This document shows positions 8,163 to 16,047 of a stretch of 64,000 nt of DNA, one piece after another. The notes below the pieces were generated by a model, which saw only the letters and a list, made by a program, of their open reading frames with translations, was not told the origin of the DNA and searched no databases. Position 1 is the stretch's first letter; the number at the start of each line of letters is the position of its first letter. Both the position numbers and the translations under genes were made by a program. Source of the DNA: Bhargavaea changchunensis (lineage in GTDB: Bacteria > Bacillota > Bacilli > Bacillales_A > Planococcaceae); the NCBI RefSeq assembly GCF_042665595.1, contig NZ_JBHTCT010000011.1, positions 1 to 64,000 on the forward strand. Reading direction: 5' to 3'.

Positions 8163-8178
8163 ACAGGGGAGGAACCAC

Positions 8179-8997
8179 ATGACACGCCAATGGGAAACGA
8201 TCCGTACATATGACGAGATCAAATACGAGAAGTACAACGGCATCGCCAAAGTGACGATCAACCGTCCGCACGTGCGCAATGCCTTCACACCGAAAACCGT
8301 AGAGGAAATGATTGATGCATTCTCCAGGGCACGTGATGATGACAGCATCGGCGTCATCGTCCTGACAGGCGAAGGCGATATGGCCTTCTGCTCCGGCGGG
8401 GACCAGAAAGTCCGAGGGCACGGCGGCTATGTCGGCGAGGACCAGATTCCGCGCCTGAACGTGCTGGATCTGCAGCGCCTGATCCGAGTGATCCCGAAAC
8501 CGGTCGTCGCCATGGTGGCAGGTTATGCCATCGGCGGCGGGCATGTCCTGCACGTGGTATGTGACCTGACCATTGCCGCAGACAATGCCATCTTCGGCCA
8601 GACCGGCCCGAAAGTCGGCTCGTTTGACGCAGGATACGGCTCCGGCTACCTGGCTCGCATCGTCGGCCATAAGAAAGCCCGTGAAATCTGGTACCTGTGC
8701 CGCCAGTACAACGCACAGGAAGCATTGGACATGGGTCTGGTCAACACGGTTGTTCCGCTTGAACAGCTTGAAGATGAAACGGTCCAGTGGTGCGAAGAAA
8801 TGCTCGAGAAGAGCCCGACTGCACTCCGTTTCCTGAAGGCAGCGATGAATGCCGACACAGACGGACTTGCAGGCCTTCAGCAGATGGCAGGCGACGCGAC
8901 ACTTCTTTATTACACAACGGACGAAGCGAAGGAAGGCCGCGATGCATTCAAGGAAAAGCGCAAGCCGGACTTTGGCCAGTTCCCTCGTTTCCCTTGA
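8179..8997 (+). CDS. menB: 1,4-dihydroxy-2-naphthoyl-CoA synthase MenB
   Basis: A 272-aa crotonase-family enzyme that closes the ring of o-succinylbenzoyl-CoA. The family hallmarks CSGGDQKVRGHGGY and SFDAGYGSGY are present and the length is typical. GGGGAGGAACC precedes the ATG. A strong terminator follows, so the menF-D-H-B unit ends here and menE is read separately or by read-through. Confidence 0.97.
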   Translation: MTRQWETIRTYDEIKYEKYNGIAKVTINRPHVRNAFTPKTVEEMIDAFSRARDDDSIGVIVLTGEGDMAFCSGGDQKVRGHGGYVGEDQIPRLNVLDLQRLIRVIPKPVVAMVAGYAIGGGHVLHVVCDLTIAADNAIFGQTGPKVGSFDAGYGSGYLARIVGHKKAREIWYLCRQYNAQEALDMGLVNTVVPLEQLEDETVQWCEEMLEKSPTALRFLKAAMNADTDGLAGLQQMAGDATLLYYTTDEAKEGRDAFKEKRKPDFGQFPRFP

Positions 8998-9011
8998 TCG
9001 CTAATTCAAAG

Positions 9012-9034
9012 AGCCGCCTTTCGGGCGGCTTTTT
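9012..9034 (+). terminator. Terminator after menB
   Basis: AGCCGCC and GGCGGCT flank TTTCG, followed by TTTTT. It lies between menB and menE, which are only 56 bases apart, so it may tune menE expression. Confidence 0.8.
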
Positions 9035-9053
9035 CTGATGGGAAGGTGATTAT

Positions 9054-10493
9054 ATGAATACGCCGAACTGGATCTTGCAGCGGGCCCGGCTGACACCGGA
9101 GCGCGTTGCCATCAGTTGGGGTGAAGAGCAATGGACATTCCGTGAAGTGGCGGAACGATCGATGGACATCGCAAGGAAGATGAGGGGGACCGGCCTGAGG
9201 GAAGGCGACCGTGTGGCGCTTCTTACGTCCGGGGGTCCTGAGACTGTCTTTCTGATCCACGGCGGGCTGCTTGCGGGCTTTGAGCTGGTCATGCTGAACA
9301 TCCGCCTGACAGAGGCCGAGCTGGCTTACCAGATTAAAGACTCGGGAGCGGAGGCCGTGTTCACCGATGATCTCCTGCTGGACCGTGCCCCGGACAGCAC
9401 GGCCGTCAGCCGTCTGCTGGCCGGGGAAGGGACGGACTTCGAACCGGCCGCACTCTGGGAAGAAGACCGGACGCTGACGATCATGTATACATCAGGGACG
9501 ACCGGGTTCCCGAAAGGCGTCCGGCAGACGGCCGGGAACCATCTGTCTAGCGCTGTTGCTTCCGTCCTCAATATGGGCCTTCAGGAAGGCGATGTCTGGC
9601 TCTGCGCGATGCCGCTGTTTCACATCAGCGGATTCTCGATTCTTTGCCGATCCCTGATCTATGGAATGACGGTGCGCCTGCAGACAAAATTCGATGCTGA
9701 AGCGTCTGCCAAGGAAATTGCGGAAGGAAGTGTGACCACGATGTCCGCCGTCTCGGCGCAGCTTGTCCGGGTGCTGGACATCCTGGAATCACAGAACCAG
9801 AAGGCATCAGGCAACTTCAGGCAAATCCTGGCCGGTGGAGGACCGGTTCCATCACCCTATATCCGCCGGGCGGAGGCGCTGGGCATCCAGATTCTCCAGA
9901 CGTACGGCATGACAGAGACTTCCTCTCAGACGGCAACGCTGGCGGCGGAAGACGCACTCAGGAAAACCGGATCGTCGGGCAAACCGCTTTTCTTTAACCG
10001 CATCCGGATCGACGGAGCGGAAAGGCCGGGAGACGAGGGAGAGATCCTGATCAGCGGCCCCCATGTGACGCCGGGCTATGTCGGACGATTTGGCGACAGG
10101 CCCGCCCAAGAAGACGGCTGGCTCCATACAGGCGATATCGGAAGGGTGGATGAAGAGGGATTCCTCTATGTGCTCGACCGCCGTTCTGACCTGATCATCT
10201 CGGGAGGGGAGAACATCTATCCGGCTGAGATTGAACAGGTGCTCGCGGGTCATCCCGCGATTGCGGAGGCGGGCGTTGCCGGAGTGGAAGATGAACGTTG
10301 GGGGCAGGTGCCTGCCGCCTTTATTGTGGCACGGAAAGACGTTACAGCGGAAGAGCTTGAAGCCTACTGCCGGGAGCGGCTGGCCCCGTATAAGGTTCCG
10401 AAGTATTACCGGTTTGTCGGTGAACTTCCGAGAAACGCATCGAACAAGCTGCTGCGACGCGAGCTCAGGGACAAATTTGAACTGCAGGAATGA
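9054..10493 (+). CDS. menE: o-Succinylbenzoate-CoA ligase MenE
   Basis: A 479-aa member of the acyl-adenylate-forming (AMP-binding) family that activates o-succinylbenzoate with ATP and CoA. The phosphate loop YTSGTTGFPKG, the QTYGMTETSS motif, the hinge region HTGDIGRVDEEGF and the C-terminal lysine segment NASNKLLRR are all present. GGAAGGTG precedes the ATG. The step before it needs MenC (o-succinylbenzoate synthase), which is not found downstream here although it follows menE in B. subtilis. Confidence 0.94.
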   Translation: MNTPNWILQRARLTPERVAISWGEEQWTFREVAERSMDIARKMRGTGLREGDRVALLTSGGPETVFLIHGGLLAGFELVMLNIRLTEAELAYQIKDSGAEAVFTDDLLLDRAPDSTAVSRLLAGEGTDFEPAALWEEDRTLTIMYTSGTTGFPKGVRQTAGNHLSSAVASVLNMGLQEGDVWLCAMPLFHISGFSILCRSLIYGMTVRLQTKFDAEASAKEIAEGSVTTMSAVSAQLVRVLDILESQNQKASGNFRQILAGGGPVPSPYIRRAEALGIQILQTYGMTETSSQTATLAAEDALRKTGSSGKPLFFNRIRIDGAERPGDEGEILISGPHVTPGYVGRFGDRPAQEDGWLHTGDIGRVDEEGFLYVLDRRSDLIISGGENIYPAEIEQVLAGHPAIAEAGVAGVEDERWGQVPAAFIVARKDVTAEELEAYCRERLAPYKVPKYYRFVGELPRNASNKLLRRELRDKFELQE

Positions 10494-10497
10494 CAAA

Positions 10498-10525
10498 AAG
10501 CCATCCGGATTACCGGATGGCTTTT
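10498..10525. terminator. Bidirectional terminator, menE / zinc-binding lipoprotein
   Basis: AAGCCATCCGG and CCGGATGGCTT flank ATTA, with A/T tracts on both sides. It separates two convergent genes. Confidence 0.88.
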
Positions 10526-10534
10526 GATGTTGAC

Positions 10535-11512
10535 TCAGGGATTCAAAGCCTTGCCAAGCCGTTCAATGTTCTGTTTCATGAGAGTAAAATAATCTTCGCC
10601 GTTTTCGATATCCTCTTCCGAAAGGACACTCAGATTATGGAGGGTATCGGAATCTGCTCCGATCTCATTCACAATCACCTGGGTGAGTTTCGATGTGATG
10701 TTCTGTTCAAAGAAGATGGTGGTTGCCTGCTTTTCGCGGGCGAGGTCGACAATCCTCGCCAATTCTTTCTGCGAAGGTTCGCTCTGCGGGTTCAGACCTG
10801 CGATCGAGATCTGCTCCAGGCCGTATTCATCGGCGATGTAACCAAATGCGGCATGGGAGACAAAGAAGGTTTTCATCTCCGCGTTTTCGGCCATGTTGCG
10901 GAATTCCGCATCCAGATCCTTGAGCTCAGCTGAAAGCTCTTCATAACGCTCTGTAAACTCGGCTTCTTTCTCCGGAAGTTCTTCCGAGAGTGCGTCCTTG
11001 ATAGTTAGTGCGAGCCGGTCGGCAAGGACAGGAGAGAGCCAGACATGAGGGTCCGCGCCGGAATGGTCATGGCCTTCATGGCCTGCGTCTTCTTCATGTC
11101 CGTGATCCTCTTCATGTCCATGGCCTTGTAGAAGCTGGTCATCGGAGATGGACGCCGCCGCTGCAACCAGCCGGACACCTTCGCCTGAAAGAGTCTTTTC
11201 GGCTTTGCTGACAAAGCCCTCCAGCCCGAGACCTGTATAGATAAACAGATCACTTTCTGCCAGGCTGATCATATCTTTTTGAGTCGGTTCGAATGTATGG
11301 CTGTCCGCTCCGGGAGGATAAACGGAAGAGACGCTCACGGAGTCCCCGCCAATCCGTTCCGCGAAGTAGGCGAGCGGGTACACGGTCGTCTTGACAGCAA
11401 GTTCCCCGTTTGTCGCCTTTTCGCTTTCTCGTCCCTTATCGGAACTATCGTTGCCGCCGCATCCGGCTAGAACAAGCAGGGATGCGGACAGTATGAATAT
11501 CAATCGTTTCAT
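10535..11512 (-). CDS. Zinc ABC transporter substrate-binding lipoprotein (ZnuA/AdcA type)
   Basis: A 325-aa lipoprotein with a signal peptide and lipobox LAGC (C18). It belongs to the cluster A-I metal-binding proteins. A His/Glu/Asp-rich loop occupies residues 130-150, typical of zinc-binding ZnuA, and the likely metal ligands are H72, H156, the VSHAAFGY histidine and an acidic residue near the C-terminus. No ATPase or permease gene adjoins it, so it must work with a transporter encoded elsewhere. A near-perfect Zur box covers its start region. Zinc is therefore preferred over manganese. Confidence 0.9.
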   Translation of the reverse strand: MKRLIFILSASLLVLAGCGGNDSSDKGRESEKATNGELAVKTTVYPLAYFAERIGGDSVSVSSVYPPGADSHTFEPTQKDMISLAESDLFIYTGLGLEGFVSKAEKTLSGEGVRLVAAAASISDDQLLQGHGHEEDHGHEEDAGHEGHDHSGADPHVWLSPVLADRLALTIKDALSEELPEKEAEFTERYEELSAELKDLDAEFRNMAENAEMKTFFVSHAAFGYIADEYGLEQISIAGLNPQSEPSQKELARIVDLAREKQATTIFFEQNITSKLTQVIVNEIGADSDTLHNLSVLSEEDIENGEDYFTLMKQNIERLGKALNP

Positions 11513-11523
11513 GGTCCACCTCT

Positions 11524-11544
11524 AAATCGGAATGAGTACGATTT
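11524..11544 (-). promoter_or_regulatory. Zur box (zinc-uptake repressor operator)
   Basis: On the minus strand the 21-base site has left half AAATCGTA and right half TCCGATTT around CTCAT. Against the remembered B. subtilis Zur consensus (AAATCGTAATNATTACGATTT) only two positions differ. It lies between the -10 hexamer and the start codon, a position suited to repression in zinc sufficiency. Confidence 0.82.
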
Positions 11545-11546
11545 GT

Positions 11547-11576
11547 ATCATACCTCACCAGAGGCTTGCTTGGCAA
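11547..11576 (-). promoter_or_regulatory. SigA promoter of the zinc-binding lipoprotein gene
   Basis: Minus-strand TTGCCA (11576-11571) and TATGAT (11552-11547) are 18 bases apart. The Zur box begins three bases after the -10. Confidence 0.7.
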
Positions 11577-11584
11577 CCCGGAAC

Positions 11585-11827
11585 TTATTTCTCCGTATTT
11601 TTTCTTTCTGGCCACTTGTCCGGTACCGGATCAAATCCGCCTTCATGGAATGGATGGCATTTGGATATCCGGATGACGGTCATCAGGAAACCTTTGGCGG
11701 CTCCATGCTTTTCAAACGCTTCGAGACCATATGAGGAACAGGTTGGATGAAAACGGCAACTTGGGGGCGTGAATGGTGATATGGCCTTTCTGTAGAAGCG
11801 GATGATCCATATAAAAAGATGTTTCAT
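11585..11827 (-). CDS. yidD: Membrane protein insertion efficiency factor YidD
   Basis: An 80-aa protein of the YidD family (B. subtilis YtjA). The family pattern is clear: a short hydrophobic N-terminus, RFYRKAISPF, then CRFHPTCSSYGLEAF with conserved cysteines, and RISKCHPFHEGGFDPVP. It is thought to aid YidC-dependent membrane insertion at the inner face of the membrane. The ATG at 11827 follows GGAGTG; seven extra codons to 11848 lack a ribosome site. It is transcribed towards the zinc-binding gene, which has its own promoter. Confidence 0.93.
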   Translation of the reverse strand: MKHLFIWIIRFYRKAISPFTPPSCRFHPTCSSYGLEAFEKHGAAKGFLMTVIRISKCHPFHEGGFDPVPDKWPERKNTEK

Positions 11828-11853
11828 TAAAAAACACTCCAATCGCAACGCAT

Positions 11854-11879
11854 GTTTATTGTAGCGCGGGGTGGGGAAG
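11854..11879 (+). promoter_or_regulatory. Candidate SigB promoter of dps
   Basis: GTTTAT (11854-11859) and GGGAAG (11874-11879) are 14 bases apart, close to the SigB consensus GTTTAA-N12-15-GGGWAW. Control of dps by SigB is known in B. subtilis. Confidence 0.65.
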
Positions 11880-11921
11880 ATGAACAGAAGAACGATTGAT
11901 TATGAAACGGAGTGTTGACGG

Positions 11922-12371
11922 ATGTCTAAAGAGTTGCTTGATGAATTGAATGTCCAGGTGGCGACCTGGTCGGTATTTTACACGAAGCTTCACAATTATC
12001 ACTGGTACGTGAAAGGCCCTCAGTTTTTCACCCTTCACGAAAAGTTCGAGGAACTCTACAATGAAGCGACCCTACATATGGATGAGATTGCTGAACGTAT
12101 GCTGACGCTCGGCGGACAACCGCTCGCCACGCTGAAGGAGCACCTGGAAAGCTCCGTGGTGGAAGAGGCCAGCGGAAAGGAATCCGCGAATGCAATGGTC
12201 AAGCAGGTGACTGAGGACTTCGACAAGATCATGGACTCCCTTAAAAAAGGCATGGACCTCGCCGCCAAAGATGGGGACGATATGACCGAAGACCTTCTGA
12301 ACTCAATCTACCAAAGCATCGAAAAGCACCAGTGGATGCTCAACGCCTTCCTGGGTGAAGAAAATAACTAA
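11922..12371 (+). CDS. dps: Dps-family DNA-protecting ferritin-like protein
   Basis: A 149-aa protein of the Dps/miniferritin family, which stores iron and protects DNA during stress as a dodecamer. The inter-subunit ferroxidase ligands are visible in NYHWYVKG and in HMDEIAERM, and the length is typical. GGAG lies before the ATG. A SigB-type promoter precedes it and a strong terminator follows, so it is monocistronic. It sits between yidD and ytkD as in B. subtilis. Confidence 0.94.
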   Translation: MSKELLDELNVQVATWSVFYTKLHNYHWYVKGPQFFTLHEKFEELYNEATLHMDEIAERMLTLGGQPLATLKEHLESSVVEEASGKESANAMVKQVTEDFDKIMDSLKKGMDLAAKDGDDMTEDLLNSIYQSIEKHQWMLNAFLGEENN

Positions 12372-12398
12372 TCAGAAACCCTGCGGGCTAAGAAAGCG

Positions 12399-12447
12399 GA
12401 TAGATCAGTTCCGGGATATATCCCTTCGGAACTGATTTATCTTTTTT
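12399..12447 (+). terminator. Terminator of dps
   Basis: A 15-base imperfect stem (GATAGATCAGTTCCG against CGGAACTGATTTATC) followed by TTTTTT. Confidence 0.88.
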
Positions 12448-12470
12448 AGATTGTGGAGCTGAGATTTGTT

Positions 12471-12498
12471 GATTTCCGTTTTAGTTGCAGCGGAAATC
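12471..12498. repeat. Small inverted repeat
   Basis: GATTTCCG and CGGAAATC are perfect 8-base arms around a 12-base loop in the gap between the dps terminator and the next promoter. No T-run follows, so it is not a terminator. It could be the remnant of a dispersed repeat. Confidence 0.5.
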
Positions 12499-12513
12499 CA
12501 GAGGATTTTCCAG

Positions 12514-12542
12514 TTGGACATTCCCTAAGAGCCTTTTATGCA
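12514..12542 (+). promoter_or_regulatory. Candidate promoter of the 101-aa protein gene
   Basis: TTGGAC (12514-12519) and TATGCA (12537-12542) with a 17-base spacer. Confidence 0.45.
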
Positions 12543-12596
12543 TGGAACTTTCGAGGAAGACCATCCTAATGGGAAACGATTAACCAGGAGGATGGC

Positions 12597-12902
12597 ATGA
12601 AAAACAAATTGTATGTATCGATTCTCCACAGACAGGTGTATCCGGCCCCTAATCTGGCGCCTTGGGAGTTTGCCATCGAGGCAGACGGCCGTGTGGAAGA
12701 AGCGTTCAGCCGGCTGTTCAGCCAGATCAGCGATGTGGAATTGACAAACTTTGTCCGGTCTCACCTGCCTTTCGTTCCTTACCATTTGGACAAGGAGAAC
12801 CACCAGATCGACCTGCGCACGATGAAACTTTATGCACTTGTCCACGAATTCGGGGATGAGGAGTCCAAGAAGTTCGTTGAGAGCCTGCCGTATTTCCGTT
12901 GA
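12597..12902 (+). CDS. Conserved-looking protein of unknown function (101 aa)
   Basis: Not recognised. It is a soluble, mildly acidic 101-aa protein with no signal peptide or membrane segment. It has several aromatic and proline residues near the N-terminus (HRQVYPAPN, APWEF) and ends in SLPYFR. An excellent ribosome site, AGGAGG five bases before the ATG, and codon use like its neighbours make it a real gene. It lies 45 bases before ytkD in the same direction, so it may be co-transcribed with that Nudix hydrolase. No function is offered. Confidence 0.78.
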   Translation: MKNKLYVSILHRQVYPAPNLAPWEFAIEADGRVEEAFSRLFSQISDVELTNFVRSHLPFVPYHLDKENHQIDLRTMKLYALVHEFGDEESKKFVESLPYFR

Positions 12903-12947
12903 AGATCCGGCACCCTGTCCGCTACACTTGGTAAAGGAGGGGTGCCG

Positions 12948-13424
12948 ATGTTTACATACAAAGACCGTGCGGGACAGCAGATCGACCTGTACTGGGAAAA
13001 GGACCAGACCAGGATGGTGCCGACCCATGTGATCGTTGCTATTTTTGATGGCAGCCGGTGGCTGATGACGATCCATCCCGGCAGGGGACTGGAGTGGCCG
13101 GGCGGCAAGGCGGAGCCCGGAGAGACGATTGAAGAGGCTGCCCTCAGGGAAGTGTACGAAGAGACCGGTGTCACCGCCGGTAATTTCACATTTGTCGCAG
13201 ACTATATCGTCCATGCCGATCCGCCTTTCTGCAAAAGGGTGTTAGCTGCGGATATCCTGTCCGCAGATGAAAAATTCCCGCTCCGCGAAACAGAAGGAGC
13301 GGCTTACCTTGCGGAAACGGACTGGGAAAAGTCTGCGGCAAAACTGAGCCGGCATATGTCGGACGAAGGAATGGACAGGATCCGGAAGAAGGTGCTGGCT
13401 GATGAAAGACGATGGAATCATTGA
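12948..13424 (+). CDS. ytkD: Nudix hydrolase YtkD
   Basis: A 158-aa Nudix protein like B. subtilis YtkD, a nucleoside triphosphatase and RNA 5'-pyrophosphohydrolase-type enzyme. The Nudix box starts at GKAEPGE and ends REVYEETG, with all catalytic glutamates present. The ATG at 12948 lies seven bases after GGAGG; the GTG two codons upstream overlaps the ribosome site and is rejected. The stop overlaps the next gene by 23 bases. Confidence 0.88.
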   Translation: MFTYKDRAGQQIDLYWEKDQTRMVPTHVIVAIFDGSRWLMTIHPGRGLEWPGGKAEPGETIEEAALREVYEETGVTAGNFTFVADYIVHADPPFCKRVLAADILSADEKFPLRETEGAAYLAETDWEKSAAKLSRHMSDEGMDRIRKKVLADERRWNH

Positions 13425-14193
13425 ATACACGAGGACTTACCCGTCTCCCAATCCGAATGTGCGTCTGACCGAAGTCACCTACTGGTCGACAGGATACCGG
13501 GTGAAGGGATTGCTTGCCGAACCGGAGGCGGAAGGTATCTATGACGGCATCGTTTACTTGCGGGGCGGCATCCAGCATGTCGGGATGGTCCGGCCGTCCC
13601 GGATCGCCCAGTTTGCACAGCAAGGATTCATCGTCTTTGCCCCATACTACCGTGGAAATCGGGGCGGCGAAGGGTTTGACGAATTTGGAGGCAGTGACCG
13701 GTTTGATGCGGTTAACGCGGTAGATGTGCTAAAGCAGCATCCAAAGACCGACACAACGAGAATTCATCTGTTCGCCTTTTCAAGAGGCGGCATCATGGCA
13801 CTCTGGACGGCGATCATGAGGGATGACATCACGTCCGTCGTCGACTGGGCGGGTGTATCGGATATGATTTTCACCTATAAGGAGCGGAAGGAACTCCGCA
13901 GGATGATGAAGCGGGTCATCGGGGGAACGCCAAACAATGCCCCGGAAAAATATCGGGACCGCACGGCGCTTTTTCATGTGGATGAAATTCATGCGCCGTT
14001 CCTGCTGATTCACGGACGCCAGGATGAAAACGTATCGATCGAGCAGTCCCTCATGCTGGAAGACGCAATGAGGGACGCGGGAAAACCGGTGGAGACCTGG
14101 TACTTTGCCGAGTTCAATCATCATTTCCCGCCCGCGGAAGCCGCCCGGGTCACCCGGGATTTGTGCAACTGGATGAAGGGGAAAGGGAACTGA
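13402..14193 (+). CDS. ytmA: YtmA-like alpha/beta hydrolase (S9 peptidase family)
   Basis: A 263-aa alpha/beta-hydrolase-fold protein like B. subtilis YtmA, related to the catalytic domain of prolyl oligopeptidases (S9). The nucleophile is in AFSRGG, the acid in HGRQDENV and the histidine in FNHHFPP, so the triad is complete. The start lies inside ytkD, with AAGGTG nine bases upstream. No signal peptide is seen, so it is probably cytoplasmic. The substrate is unknown. Its place before the convergent pckA gene is as in B. subtilis. Confidence 0.86.
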   Translation: MKDDGIIEYTRTYPSPNPNVRLTEVTYWSTGYRVKGLLAEPEAEGIYDGIVYLRGGIQHVGMVRPSRIAQFAQQGFIVFAPYYRGNRGGEGFDEFGGSDRFDAVNAVDVLKQHPKTDTTRIHLFAFSRGGIMALWTAIMRDDITSVVDWAGVSDMIFTYKERKELRRMMKRVIGGTPNNAPEKYRDRTALFHVDEIHAPFLLIHGRQDENVSIEQSLMLEDAMRDAGKPVETWYFAEFNHHFPPAEAARVTRDLCNWMKGKGN

Positions 14194-14210
14194 ACCTTTT
14201 TGCAGCAAAA

Positions 14211-14249
14211 GAAAAAGCACCTGCGCAATCATACATGCGCAGGTGCCTC
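14211..14249 (-). terminator. Terminator of pckA
   Basis: AGCACCTGCGCA and TGCGCAGGTGC form the stem; on the minus strand it is followed by TTTTTCTTTT. It may also stop transcripts from ytmA. Confidence 0.85.
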
Positions 14250-14260
14250 TATTTGGCCGA

Positions 14261-15847
14261 TCAGAGGATCGGACCGCCTTTTTCTTCAAACTCCTTGGAG
14301 ACCGAACCGAATTTCTTGAAGTTTTCCCGGAAAGCCGCTGTGAGTTCTTTTGCTTTCGCATCGTATGCTTCCTTGTCCGCCCATGCATTGCGTGGATTGA
14401 GAACCTCGGAAGGAACGCCTTCGATTTCAAGCGGCATGTTCAGGCCGAACACAGAGCCTTTTTCCATTTCTACATCATCGAGCTTTCCTTCGATCGCGGC
14501 ACGGACCATGGCACGCGTGTAGCTGAGCTTCATGCGCTGGCCGACACCGTATTCACCGCCGGTCCATCCTGTATTGACGAGGAAGACATTGACGTCATGT
14601 TCATCGATCTTCTTGCCTAGCATTTCCGCGTAGACTGTCGCATGGAGCGGCAGGAACGGAGAGCCGAAGCAAGTCGAGAACGTCATCTGAGGAGAAGTGA
14701 TGCCGCGCTCCGTGCCCGCAAGCTTGGATGTGAATCCGCTCAGGAAGTGGTACATGGCCTGTTCCTTCGTCAGCTTCGAGATAGGGGGCAACACGCCGAA
14801 AGCATCCGCTGTCAGGAAGAGGATCGTTTTCGGATGGCCGGCTACCGATGGGATGACACTTCCGTCGATATACTCGAGCGGATAGGCCGCACGTGTGTTT
14901 TCGGTGAGGGAGCCGTCATCGTAGTCCGGCTTGCCTTCCTCATCAAGCACGACGTTCTCAAGAACCGATCCTTCACGGATGGCTCCGAAGATCTGGGGCT
15001 CCTTCTCTTCGGAGAGATTGATGGTTTTTGCGTAGCAGCCGCCCTCGATGTTGAAGACACCATCTTCCGACCAGCCATGTTCATCATCGCCGATCAGGCT
15101 CCGGTTCGGATCTGCGGACAGAGTTGTCTTGCCTGTCCCGGAAAGTCCGAAGAAGAGCGCAACGTCGCCTTCTTCACCGACGTTGGCCGAGCAGTGCATA
15201 GACAGGATGTCCTGCTTGGGCAGCAGGTAGTTCATGATGGAGAAGACGGATTTCTTCATCTCACCCGCGTATTCAGTGCCGCCGATGAGGATGATTCCGC
15301 GCTCGATCGAGATCATGACGAAAGCCTCTGAGTTGGTTCCGTCGACTGCAGGGTCAGCCTTGAAGGTCGGCGCGGAAACGATCGTGAATTGCGGCTCATG
15401 ATTTTTGAGTTCATCTTCCGTAGGGCGGATGAACAGCTGCTGGCCGAACAGGTTGTGCCAGGCGAACTCGTTAACCGTACGGATGTGAAGGCGGGAAGCA
15501 GGGTCGGCACCCGCGAAGCCGTTGAACACATAAAGTTCATTTTTAGCGCCGAGGTGATCGAGCACTTTGGTATAGAGCTTTTCGAACACTTCCGGCTGGA
15601 CCGGCTTGTTCACACTGCCCCAATCGATGTCTTCTTTGGAAGGAGACTCTTCCACGATGAAGCGGTCTTTAGGAGAGCGGCCCGTATATTTTCCGGTCGT
15701 AGCGCGGACCGCGCCTTTGTCCGTCAGCACAGCTTCGCCGCGTTCAACAGCGATCTGCGTCAGTTCCTCGACGGAAAGCTGAGTGCGGATCGAACCTCCT
15801 GCCAGAAGATCATTCAGTTTATCGCTCAGTTTAGAAGACATCATCAT
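14261..15847 (-). CDS. pckA: Phosphoenolpyruvate carboxykinase (ATP)
   Basis: A 528-aa ATP-dependent PEP carboxykinase that converts oxaloacetate to PEP, the entry to gluconeogenesis. RSPKDRF binds substrate near the N-terminus, GLSGTGKTTLS (about residues 232-242) is the P-loop, and IGDDEHGWS carries the metal-binding kinase-2 motif. Three ATGs in tandem follow AAGGGTGG; the first (15847) is taken and the second is equally possible. The longer frame to 15916 runs into the promoter palindrome. It is divergent from metK and is probably repressed during glycolytic growth (see the palindromic site upstream). Confidence 0.96.
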   Translation of the reverse strand: MMMSSKLSDKLNDLLAGGSIRTQLSVEELTQIAVERGEAVLTDKGAVRATTGKYTGRSPKDRFIVEESPSKEDIDWGSVNKPVQPEVFEKLYTKVLDHLGAKNELYVFNGFAGADPASRLHIRTVNEFAWHNLFGQQLFIRPTEDELKNHEPQFTIVSAPTFKADPAVDGTNSEAFVMISIERGIILIGGTEYAGEMKKSVFSIMNYLLPKQDILSMHCSANVGEEGDVALFFGLSGTGKTTLSADPNRSLIGDDEHGWSEDGVFNIEGGCYAKTINLSEEKEPQIFGAIREGSVLENVVLDEEGKPDYDDGSLTENTRAAYPLEYIDGSVIPSVAGHPKTILFLTADAFGVLPPISKLTKEQAMYHFLSGFTSKLAGTERGITSPQMTFSTCFGSPFLPLHATVYAEMLGKKIDEHDVNVFLVNTGWTGGEYGVGQRMKLSYTRAMVRAAIEGKLDDVEMEKGSVFGLNMPLEIEGVPSEVLNPRNAWADKEAYDAKAKELTAAFRENFKKFGSVSKEFEEKGGPIL

Positions 15848-15899
15848 CTGTACCACCCTTGTCTTGTAATCCCGCCCGGAAGCGGTTTGATTATGATGT

Positions 15900-15941
15900 G
15901 AATTAGTATAACACATTTTGTTTATTAGTCTATACTAATTC
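15900..15941 (-). promoter_or_regulatory. pckA promoter within a perfect palindrome; possible CcpN site
   Basis: The arms GAATTAGTATA (15900-15910) and TATACTAATTC (15931-15941) are perfect inverted repeats of 11 bases with a 20-base centre. The minus-strand -10 TATACT lies in the distal arm and TAGACT 16 bases upstream may be the -35. The minus-strand sequence TGTGTTATACT (15915-15905) fits the remembered CcpN box TRTGHYATAYW at every position. CcpN represses pckA in B. subtilis, so the same is inferred here. Confidence 0.6.
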
Positions 15942-16001
15942 GCCGTTTCCGTGAAAACGGCCAAAAATCGTCATGATGCACTGAAATTCATCATTTAGTA
16001 T

Positions 16002-16030
16002 TTGACATAAAGTGCGCAATTCATTACTAT
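16002..16030 (+). promoter_or_regulatory. SigA promoter of the metK leader
   Basis: A perfect TTGACA (16002-16007), a 17-base spacer and TACTAT (16025-16030), 18 bases before the SAM riboswitch. Confidence 0.82.
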
Positions 16031-16047
16031 GAAAAATTGTACGGATA

